This document shows positions 35,388 to 45,602 of a stretch of 64,000 nt of DNA, in pieces (the stretch's first letter is position 1; every line of letters begins with the position of its first letter). Source of the DNA: Acorus gramineus (taxonomy: Eukaryota; Streptophyta; Magnoliopsida; Acorales; Acoraceae); NCBI GenBank assembly GCA_030737835.1, contig CM060854.1, positions 13,363,314-13,427,313 on the forward strand. The letters are read 5' to 3'. Under the pieces are notes generated by a model that did no database searches, was not told the origin of the DNA, and saw only the letters and a list, made by a program, of their open reading frames with translations. The position numbers and the translations under genes are program-made.

Positions 35388-37000
35388 TAACCCCCCAACC
35401 TTTTCAAACGCATTCAGAGAAAAAGATACAAACGAAAGAACGTTTTGTTGGGTGTTGATTGTTGTTGGTTCTCTCTTTTTCTTTTCAAGGTTATACTTTT
35501 ATTATTCTGGACGATGTGACGCGTATGGGTCTATGGGATGACAAAGTTGTGACTTCGGCCATGGAACGAGATCACTCGGCCGGTTTCGATGGGATCATCT
35601 CCCTCTTTTTTTTTTTTTTCTTAGATTTTCTAATATTCAAAAAAGGATTTTTTTTTTTTTTTGGTATTAGTTAATAGTTGATTTTAATCAAAAGTAGATA
35701 TGGTATCCAGACATGAGATATAAATATATCAGAATCTAATATATATTATAAAGTTTTAGTTATTTAAGGGAGATTGGATGTATAATATGATTTGGGCGAC
35801 CGTTATTTTTGTCTTATGTTTTTGTAGTTTAAGGGAGATTGGATTGATGTCCTCGCTTTGTGAGAGCAATCCCTTCCTCCTTTTTTTTCTCTAATCTTCT
35901 AAAATTCTATCATCACCTTTTCTTCTTTTTTTAGGTAAGATTGAGACTTGTAACTTACTGATAAGCTATGTAGTCTACCATTTTTTTTAAAAAAAAATAT
36001 TATAAAATTATATTTACTTTTTCAATTCAATTGCTTTATGCTTGGAATCGTTTTCTAGTTTGAATTTTTTTTTTATTGAATCAACTCTTATCTCCAATGT
36101 ATGTAAATAGATCACTCAATTAATATAAGTTACTAGTTTTTTTTCATGCACAATGTGCATATAACCTAAAAATAATATATCTTAAAAAAACTATCTCTAT
36201 TTTTTTTTTATCCCGCTTTAAACCGTCAATAGATAATCTAAAAAAAGTGATCATCAGATAATTTTACTCTTGCTGTAACTTATTAATACTATAAGGAAAA
36301 TGATTGACAAGCCCCATTTTATAGGCCCCTTCATAAGCCCCATGACATGGCATGGTTTGGATTACCAAATTTACCCCATGAGTGAGTTTGTTAATTTTTA
36401 ACGTAATTAATAGGATGATTATTATTACTGCTTCTTGAATCACGCATGGAGGGGGCATTCAATTCTGTTTTTTTCCTTTTTTGAATTTCAGTTTTTGAAT
36501 CGTGCATTCATTTATATGGTAAAATTTGAGAGTTTTTTTTTTGTTAAGGCCGTTCAGAATCGGATTTGTTCATTAGACGGCTATCTAAGCTTTTTATCTG
36601 ATTGAAAAATAACAATTGAATTCTTTTGGCTACTATTTGAAATGTCTGCCGGTTCAGGTGTGGTGTCTGTTTATTGTATATTTTTTTCAATTTTTTATAT
36701 TAATTATGGTTGTTTTTATGTGAAACATGGTTTTGAACATGGCATATTAGTTGTTTAACATTTAAATGTCAGTTACATATTTATACCCTTTGAGGACTTC
36801 TATGCGGTTTTTTGTGATTTTGGCTGCATTTTTGTGAATGTAACTAACTTTAGAGCAATATAATTGTGAAACAAAGTTTCATTTCAAAATATAAACGACT
36901 CTTAATATGATCTTAGTGGAACTATGAGTCATATTATTCCATTTTTCGTTTTTTATGTTTATCTGATTTTTAGTGATTACAACAGTACATTAGTTTTAAT
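35388..37000. other. Upstream region of the Mpv17-like gene, no other gene
   Basis: It should contain the minus-strand promoter and leader; a weak TATA-like AATAATAAAAG lies near 35495. Long poly-T tracts occur near 35610, 35650 and 35880. I see no further gene. Confidence 0.4.
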
Positions 37001-37029
37001 GATATTTTTTTGCATTTAAATGTAAGAAA

Positions 37030-37222
37030 TACAGTGGACCCAATTACATTTTCTGTGGAAGGTGGTCCGCAAGAAGATTTCATTGTTAAAGTTGAGCAGC
37101 AATGTGCAAAAGCAATTGCGCCAAGTGTTGGAATGACATTTGATAAACAAGAAGATGTGCGATTGTTTTATAACAATTTTGCTTGTAGTCAAGGTTTTGG
37201 CATTGCAAAGATCCACGGAAAA
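37030..37222 (+). pseudogene. FAR1/FHY3-like domain fragment
   Basis: The translation PSVGMTFDKQEDVRLFYNNF followed by ACSQGFGIAK matches the beginning of the FAR1 DNA-binding domain found in FHY3/FAR1 proteins and in the Mutator-like transposases they descend from. The frame ends soon after, before the zinc-coordinating Cys/His residues, and no WRKY-GCM1 or MULE transposase domain follows. It is a fragment of a FAR1-related gene or a MULE. Confidence 0.6.
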
Positions 37223-37261
37223 CCCTCAAATAGTTGTTACATTTTCTGTGCTGTTATTTTC

Positions 37262-37630
37262 AGTTAGTTACATTTCAAAGATAGTTACCTTCTGCATAGC
37301 AATAATATAAAACAAACTGAAAATACATATTAATTTAAAAAATGAATATAAAGAAATTTACATTAACATAACATAATTACTATGAAGGGATGTTAGGTAC
37401 ATTGTGCATATCAATAACAACAAAAACATATAATGCTAAAGAAACATAAATCATGACATACATACATACAAAATTGAAAAAAGTTTAGATTCCTTTAATA
37501 GTTAGTTACATTTACTAAGCATTTATATACACTAGTATCTACCTACAGTTAGTTACATTTAAATATAGTTACATTGCGCATAGTAGTAATATTAAACAAA
37601 CTGAAAGTACATATTACTTAAATCTGGTTG
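37262..37630. repeat. Dispersed AGTTACATT repeat pair
   Basis: A segment of about 80 bp (37262-37345, with CAGTTAGTTACATTT and AACAAACTGAAA) recurs at 37545-37625 with small changes. It may be subterminal sequence of the transposon that carried the FAR1-like fragment. Confidence 0.5.
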
Positions 37631-37781
37631 CATTCTTCTGATTGTCAGTTACATTTTATTGCAAACATGAACAGAAATTGGACATACATTTCAGTTATCT
37701 GTAAAAAAAAAAAGTCAGTTACTTTTTTTATCCATTTGAAGAAAAAAAAACTAGACAAAAAAAACAAAAACATCATATTCA

Positions 37782-38107
37782 TGTTGTGGGGGGTAAAATC
37801 AGACCTTCAACCTTCTAGGCCGGATCCTTTCTGATCCAGGCTCTTGTTGTGGATCTGAGACGATGTTGATGACGAATATCCTTCGCGATGTCTGGAGGCA
37901 TACCTTCAGCTCCTGCCGCCGCCGCTGTCGTCCTACCTCGTCCTCCGGGTACCTGAAACTCACACCAGTGTGGTGACGGCTAACGCCCCTCCCACGCTCA
38001 AGTCAGATCTCTTCCTTGGGAAGAAGAAGAACTTAGAATTCTTGAGGACAAAATAGTGAGGGGGAGTGTTCGCATACTTTGACAAGGAGGTGAAGCCCTC
38101 CTTTAAT
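37782..38107 (+). repeat. Left part of LTR of element G
   Basis: It starts TGTTGTGGGGGG and contains the words GTGGTGACGGCTAACGCCCC and CACGCTCAAGTCAGATCTC, which I know from plant gypsy LTRs. It stops exactly at the insertion of element E and appears to continue at 58111 (AGGCGTGCCGAGTTTGG). Start and family are inferred. Confidence 0.5.
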
Positions 38108-38565
38108 TGTTATATATGTTACACTTTTAGCCTGCTGGTAACCGTTGGAGCGTTCTGGCAGTTTTTCATTTTTTTCGGTTTTCGATCGGAACCGCTAGTT
38201 TTTGGACTGTTAGCTATCGTCCTGAGTTAGAGAACTCCGATTGAAAATCTAACTGCATATTTGGTGTCCTGGTGCCATTTTAGGCCTCTCACGAAAATTT
38301 CATCGATTTCCGGTAACGTTTCTGAAATTTCGCAGTTCCGGGGCGTATTCGGGTATTTTAAGTGATTTGTCTATATAAATGAAATCTAATATTTCATTGG
38401 CACTATTCATCATCCCTACCAAAGCTTTCTCTCTCTCCCCTCTCTCCTATTCTCCCATTTGAGCCCCTTAGAGCCCTCAAACCCAAAAACCTAAAGCATA
38501 AGAAGTGTAGATCGGGTCCCGATCTACACCCCGGTGCTTTCAAATCTGGATTCCGAGAAGTTTGG
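38108..38565 (+). repeat. 5' LTR of E, first part
   Basis: It matches the start of the 3' LTR (54668 onwards) base for base with few changes and includes a TATA box at 38372. It stops at TTTGG, where element D inserted, and resumes after 48851. Confidence 0.9.
38372..38379 (+). promoter_or_regulatory. TATA box in 5' LTR of E
   Basis: TATATAAA, also present at the equivalent place in the 3' LTR (54932-54939). Element D now separates this promoter from the rest of the LTR. Confidence 0.55.
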
Positions 38566-41500
38566 TGTTGTGTCTGTGTCATTTGGAAAGCTCTGTTTGA
38601 AGATATGGGTACATAATTTTTTTTCCTAAGTTATGTATTCCTGATTCAGTGTTTGGATTTGATTTTGTTAAAATCCAAGATGAAGAGGTTTAAATATGAG
38701 TTTATTATGAGATGCTCAGTTTTGAGTTAGATCAACTGGATTCTTGTAGTAAAAGTTATGGGTATTTTCCAAGAATACCCTGAGGATGAAAAATTCTGGC
38801 AGCAGCCCTGTTCCATGTTCGGCTCTAATTTCGGATTAGCTAGAGGGATTATCTGATCAACTGGATTCTTGTAGTAAAAGTTATGGGTATTTTTCCAAGT
38901 ATACCCCGGGGATGGAAATTCTGGCAGCAGCCCTGTTCCATGTTCGGCTCTAATTTCGGATTAGCTAGAGGGATTATCTGATCATGGCATAAACATGAAA
39001 GTTGTAGATAATCTTCTTAGCTTTCCATCGGTCATGGAATCAAGCAATTCGGAGCTGTATCGGGGAAGTTATGGCTGTTCCAGTGAAGCTTGCGCAGAAT
39101 TTCTAGTCGGAGGGCGACTTAGTAAATTTTCCTTAGATATTTGTGATAAATATCTCTTTCTCCTCTCTCTTCCCCTCCCAAAATCCCACGACCAGCTCTT
39201 TTTCTCTCTTTCTCTCTTGCAAACACACCCCCCATGTGTTTGTTAAAATTCCTAAAAGAGATGGTGAAGGAGATGGTGGAGGAGGAGGTGTTGGTGAGTT
39301 CATGTGTGTTGTTTGTTGTTCTCCCCTCTATATCAAGCTCCCTTTCTCATGATCTCTTCCCCCCCTGTTTGCTGCCATGAGGAGGCTGAGGAGAGGCCGA
39401 GGAGAGGTGGTGGTGGTGGTGGTTCCGGCGGCGGCGTTTCGGTGCGCGAAGGGCCCCGAACCTCCCCCTTTCTTTTCCCTCCCAAGGTGAGCTCCTCCCC
39501 TCCTTTTTCTTGGTTTTCTTGGCCTAAGGGGTGTTGGGAATGTCATGTATGTTGGGTAGGTGTGTCAGGGAGTGTGTGAGGGGTTGGGGATGGTTAAAAA
39601 GAGGTTAGAATGGGCTGGGCGCGCGCTGGGCGCGGTCTGCGCGTGCGCGCGTGCAGGCGGGTGCAGGCAGGCGCAGTCGGGCGCAGTCAGGCGCGCGGGT
39701 GCGCGCGGGTTCCGGCGCGAGCGGGGGTGCGCGCCGGCGTGCGCGCGCGTGGCCAGTGAGCCTGGGCAGTGCGCCTGGGCGCTGGGCAGGGAACCAGTGC
39801 GCGCGCGCGCGTGAATGCGCGTGCGTGCACGTGCTGGGGCGTGCTGGGGCATGCTGGGGCGTGCTGGGGCGTGCTGGGGCAGTGCGCGGGGTGCTGCGCG
39901 AGCGTGCGGGTGCGCGTCTGGGCGCGCGGGCAGGCGCGCGGCAGTGCGCCGATGGTGCTGGGGCGTGTGCGTGCGTGCGCATTCGTGCGTGCGCATGCAG
40001 GGGGCCATGCGAATGGCTGCCCGAGGGTTCGGGTAGGTGTCGGGGCACTCGGACTCGCGTGCGTAAGCGCGTGCTCGCATGCGTGCGAGCCCGTATGCAT
40101 GCTTATCCGAGTTTTGGGTATTTCTGTGCATTTCTATGTTAAATTGTGTGGTTTCTCACCCAGTTGATTACCCTATCTTGCAGATCTTGACGGACGGTCG
40201 CGCGACGACCCGATCTCCGGTGAGTGGGACAATCCAACCCAGTAGAGAGGTGTTATACGCACTTGGGCGTATACCGACCTCTCCTGGGGCACCATGGATA
40301 GATATTGGCATGTGTATATGTATATCATGCGAGCATGATTTAATTGTAGAATGCATGTTACCCTAGACTTTGCATGTTAGGGACTTGCACCCATAGGATA
40401 TGTGTATGAGCCATGCAGCATGTCCCCTGTTTCCATGTTAGGAAGCCCGACCGATGCATGTGCCCTACTAGTTTATTTATTAAATTAAATGCTAGTATTT
40501 GTTAAAATTGCATGTTATAGTGAATATTATAGGGGAGGGGCCTTGCAAGGACAGCGGTGAGACCCGGGTTAGGGTACACCGTGTTCCTTGTTTGGTTGTC
40601 GGGGTGTCCTATAACGGGAACTCACGCTGCCCTCCCGAGTTTCTTTCCCCAACGATATTCCACCCTATTATAACCTTATGCATGTTTCCCCGCATCTTAG
40701 TTATGCGCCCTGGTGGGTTCTGAGGAATTCAGAACATTAGTGTTGTTATGACGTGTTGTCTGCGGATCCGAGTGGATCATATGCGATGGATAGGCTGTTC
40801 TGTTCCCTTCGTTGGATCCGTGTAGAGACTACCTCAGCGTTAGACAGGTTGTCCCGTGCAGGGGCTCCCAGTAGTAGGCGCCTCCTGATTTGGTGAAGGA
40901 CTGCGCCGAACATGGGAGTGGCCAAACGACCTACGGAGTGAGGAGAGACTATCGGTGGACCAAGGGTAACCAACAGCCTAGCCAGTCCCAAGAGCCTGGG
41001 TCACCTGTTGAGAGGTGAGGGTGAGGGTATGGTGGGCCGGCGATGCGACGGCCCACAGGATGGTGTATGGATGATTATCTGCCCGTTAAGTCCCAACATC
41101 CTAGGTCACCTATTTGAAGGTGAGGGTGAGGGTGAGGGTGAGGGTATGGTGGGCCGGCGATGTGGCGGCCCACTGGATTGTAAGTCCCAATATCCTATGT
41201 CACCCATTGAGGGTGAGGGTGAGGGTGTAGCGGGTTGGTGGTAGCGACCCGCTGGTTTTGTATAGATAGTCCCAATATCCTATGTCACCCATTGAAGGGT
41301 GAGGGTGAGGGTGTAGTGGGTTGGCGGAAGCGACCCACCGGATTTGTGATTGGATTTTGATTAGTCCCAATATCCTTGGTCACCCATTGAGGGTGAGGGT
41401 GAGGGTGTAGTGGGTGGGCGGTAGCGACCCACTAGTTTGCGGAATTGTTATCTTTTGTGGCTTTGGTAATATGATTGTGGATTATAAGGATTATCTGGTT

Positions 41501-41972
41501 ATGGTCAATATTGTCTGTGATGCATGGGTTGTGCCGTTCACTGAGCGTGTGGCTCACCCCTCGCATAATATTTTCTACAGTGTCATCTGAGTCGGATCTG
41601 GAGGAGGAGCTCCCCGAGGGACTTCATCAGTAGCGGAGTAGCGCCACGTCCCGCGAGTTTCTGAGACTATCAGCATCCCTTGTGCCAGTATGTATTATTT
41701 TCCGTGCTTGGGCACGCGTTTGGTTGTATTTGGATGTCTTTGTATGTATATTGGCTCTCACAGGACATGTGATTATGTATGGAGTCTGTAGTGTGTTTTG
41801 ATTACAGATTCAGTCTTTAGCTTCCGCATTTGGTGTATATATCATGTCAGCCCTGCTTTTGTTGTCTGTGTGTCATTCTGGTTGCTTGTGTATGATATAT
41901 TATTGACCTCCTGTGTAGATTCTGATATTTTATATACACTTGCCGCGTCTCGGGGACGCCCGGGGCGTGACA
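38566..41972 (+). repeat. 5' LTR of D
   Basis: 3.4 kb. The first 0.8 kb (unrelated to the E type) carries two tandem copies of a ~125-bp unit (about 38729-38977). A CG-rich block follows (about 39610-40090), then splice-like words, the GACCCGGGTTAGGGTAC module (40560) and five GGGTGAGG modules (40975-41440). Confidence 0.9.
40975..41440 (+). repeat. GGGTGAGG minisatellite in LTR D (five units)
   Basis: Units of roughly 85-95 bp begin AGTCCCAA.ATCCT..GTCACC and contain two to four GGTGAG steps, then GGGCCGGCGATGCGACGGCCC-like or GGGTTGGCGG..CGACCCAC inverted arms. Five units here, five in the 3' LTR of D (about 47864-48310), two in each LTR of E and in B, one in A. Confidence 0.8.
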
Positions 41973-41978
41973 AAAAGG

Positions 41979-41991
41979 TGGTATCAGAGCC
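41979..41991 (+). other. Primer-binding site (tRNA-Met type), element D
   Basis: TGGTATCAGAGCC six bases after the 5' LTR. Confidence 0.9.
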
Positions 41992-42089
41992 TGGTCCTGT
42001 CAGAGCCAATGGTCTTCTTTCGTAGAGATGAGTCCTAGGATTTCGATATGAGTATTCTGATCCTAGTGTCTGGTTTTCTTGGGTTGCTG

Positions 42090-45000
42090 ATATGCCTCCT
42101 CGTGGAGGACGGCGCGGACTAGGTCCCTCTCGACCTTTGGAGGTTTCCGGACCTGCTAGAGGCGAGGATGCTACTGGAGAGTCCACGGCTGTGAGGCCAG
42201 GATCGGCGCAGGAGCCTCCTGCATGGAAACGTGCGTTCGCTCGGATAGCGGATTCGTGGAGACTTAGACCAAGGCACTGGAGGCCCAGACCAGAGTGTTG
42301 GCAGAGCAGGCACGGGAGATTCAGGAGCTGCGGGCGGCCCGTGATGCAGTTCCACAGGTCCCCTTGATGGCAGATCCGCCAGTGGTACCCGAAGTACCCC
42401 CAGTCCCCGTGGTGTTTCCAGCGGTGAGAGTTCAGGATCTCCTGGTGAGGGAGGTGGAGCTAGAGGCTGTAGCGCGAGTATTGAGAAAGGTTGTTCAAGT
42501 TGAGGAGGCCGGGTTGTAGCTGTCCTGGCAGAGAATTCCCATCCGTAGGTACCACCGATGCAGTCGGAGGGGTACTGATCGTGGGAGTATGCCAGGTAGA
42601 GGCTAACCCGGAAAAGGATTAATGAATGATGTCGCGAGCGTGGAATCGTTCTCCCCTTCGTCAGATCCGTGTAGTACAGCCCCGGCGTTAGACAGGCTAT
42701 CCTGTAACAGGTAAGCTACGGAGCGGGGAGAGGCTACCGGTGGACCAGGGGTGTAGTGCAGTCTAAGTCTCTCCCAAAGTCCCAAGTTTCCTCCTTTCGG
42801 GAGTGAGGGTGTGGATGAGGCGAAGACGCGACGTCTCGTGACCCAATTGTTGTTCGACCGTTCCCAAAGATGTTGGGTCCGGTCTTGTGATGGATGTTGA
42901 AGGATATCGATGGGTGATTATCTAGATGTAGATGATCCAGTGGGGTTACTAGTGTTCTTTAAGGGTGATGTCTTCTTCCAGACTTCCTACTCTGGATGAG
43001 GGGCCTTGCAGGGTCAGCGTTGAGACCCGGGCTAGGGTACTCCGTGTTCCTTGTTTGGTTGTCGGGGTATCCTATATCGGGACCTCATGGTACCCTGCCA
43101 AGGTTTCTTTTCCCAGTCAAGGACTACCTTAGAAGCATCAAATTGATGGTGGATTAAGTGCGAGTTTTGGTTGGAGAGTATGGCCTTTCAGGGCCACGTG
43201 ATTTCTGGCAAAGGCATATCTGTGGACCCGGATAAGATGCTCGCCGTGTTAAATTGGCGTCGACCGTCGAACCCCGCAGAGATTTGGAGCTTCCTGGGCT
43301 TGGCGGGTTATTACAGGAGGCTTGTCGAGGGTTTCTCAAAGATAGCTGTACCTCTTAACCGCCTCGCTCGAAGGATGTCCGGTTCGAGTGGTCCCCGTCT
43401 TGCGAGGAGAGCTTCCTGGAGTTTAAGCGAAGGCTCACCTCAGCGCCAGTTCTTACCTTCCGTCTGGGAGGGGTGGGTTCGCAGTTTGCTCCGATGCATC
43501 GCGGTTGGGTGTGGAGATGCGTTCGATCGGGATTGGGTGCGTCCTATTGCAACTCAGTGGGCGATCGCTAGTGGACAGGGTTCCATAGTGGCATCTGGAG
43601 TCGCTTCGATAAATCATTGTGTGTTGTAGCTGCCCGGTTGAGGCCAGAGCCCTGTGAGGTGCTCCCAGATCCTATGCTTGTGGTTCGCCCATATGGCAGA
43701 GATAGCGGGCTTGGGAGGCTACCAGGTAGAGGCCACACCGGGAGGGTGCTGCTAAATGATGACGAGAGCGTGGACTCCCCGTGATGAATCTGCTCATGAA
43801 GTGCAGGATGCCGGAGTTCCATTGGTTATGGACGAGTGACCTGTCGGTGGCGGCATGTGAAGCACAGTTCGCGAAACTGTCGCGTTTTGCCCCACATTGG
43901 TCGCAAATAAGGAGACGCGGTGCTAGTGTTCGTGATGGGACTCGACCGCCATATCAGATAGATGACGTCGCATAGGCATTGTCGAGGTTCGACGACCCCT
44001 TATTGCATGTCTTGTGGATTAAGTGCGGTTGAGCGGCTTACCGAGCGTGTAAGTGTTATCATGAGCGCCAGCCATGCTCGAAGAGCAGAATCCGAACTTG
44101 ATTGTTCATGGTGTTGTTTTGATCTCCCCGTGGAGGTAGAAGATCAATTACCTTTGCCGCGAATCGATGATCTATTTGACCAGCTCTGAGAGCGAGTGTC
44201 TGCTGTTAGATCGATCTTCGCACAAGGGTACCACAAGCTGGAGATCCGAGAGTTGGACATCCCGTAGATGGCCTTTCGTGACCGTTCAGGCACTACGAGT
44301 TTTAAGTACTGCCGTCGGGGTTGACGAATGCGCCGGATGCCTTCGTGGATCTCAAAAGTTTTATTGGGTTTCCGAGGACTACTTTGGGGTAGTCTTTGTT
44401 GAGTTGCTGTGGTGTGATGATAAGATGATGTGGGTGACCTTGTTTCCCCAGGTTGGCATGCCCTCAGGCAAAGTTCGAGATTCATCATCGCGTGAAAAGC
44501 GTCAGTCCATCGAGATTCCTCAGTGGACGTGAGAGTGGGTTGTCAGGGATTGTTGCAGACTCGTTAATGTCACGTTCGGGTCACGACGCCGTCTGGGTGA
44601 TCATTGACCGACTGACTAAGTCCGCGATTCCCTCCCTATCAGACTGATTGAGTCTCTGGACGTCTTGACGTGGGTTTCCACCTTCGCGATTGTTCGTCTT
44701 CATGGCACTCCAGTCGGCGCTATTTTCGGTTGAGACGCGAGGGTTACTTTGAGGTTGTGGCGCAGCCTTTGGCGCGAGCCTCCATTTAAGTATAGCGTTT
44801 CATCGCCGATGGACAGCCAGTCAATGAGGACGATTCGGACCTTGGAGGACATGCTATGTGCCTGCGTGTTCGATGATGAGGGCAGTTGGGTGAGGCACCA
44901 CCCATTGTTGGGGTATGCCTGCAAGCGACTGCCATTCGAGCACCCAGATGGATCTGTGAAGGGCACTCTACAGGCGCAGTTTCATACCTCCCTTGTGTTG

Positions 45001-45590
45001 GGACGGTAGTGGAGCGCCAGTTGGAGGGGCCATAAGTTAGTTGTTTGACCTTGCGGTGGCCGGGTTGGTTCGTGTGTATATCTGCACCTCCCAGAACCGA
45101 CAGAGGGCTACCCAAGTCATCGTCGTCAGGGGCTTACCTTTGGGTTTTGGCGACCATATTTTTCAGAAGGTGTCCTGGTTTAGGGGCACCCTCTGTTTCG
45201 ACGTTCGGGGCAAGCTGAGTTGCTCTTTAATGGGACCTTTTCTCGTCATTGAGTGGATTGGGGAGGTGGCTTATCATGTAGCCTTTCCCCCACAGCTGGT
45301 TCATGCCCACGACGTCGTCCTTGTCCCATGGCCGAGGCGTTATGTCCACGATCCTGCTCAGTCTTTCTGTTCGACCGCCTCATCCTCGAGGTGGATTTGT
45401 CGCTCGTGGAGCAGTGGATTGAGGTCGGGGACAAGCATGAGAAGAGGCTCCACGCTAAGACTGTTCCTTTGATTATAGTGTGTTAGTAGCGCCAGTCCGG
45501 TGCGAAGACCACTTGGGAGCAAAGGTCTAAGCATGATACTTTCGGTCTTCCCTTTTGGGTTTCCTTAAATTTCGAGGACTAAATTTCCTA
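42090..45590 (+). pseudogene. Decayed gag-pol of element D
   Basis: Recognisable parts in order: a gag N-terminal piece (about 42090-42520); a non-coding segment related to LTR sequence (about 42510-43150); RT pieces (43150-43450 with [14 protein letters not shown], and about 44140-44350); integrase pieces (about 44500-45010); and a chromodomain remnant (about 45400-45540). All are compared with element A. Thoroughly broken. Confidence 0.85.
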
Positions 45591-45602
45591 AGGGGGGAAG
45601 AA

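Noticed and set aside
40975-41440. Interstitial telomeric repeat
   Set aside because: The words are GGGTGAG, not the plant TTTAGGG, and they are part of an LTR minisatellite.
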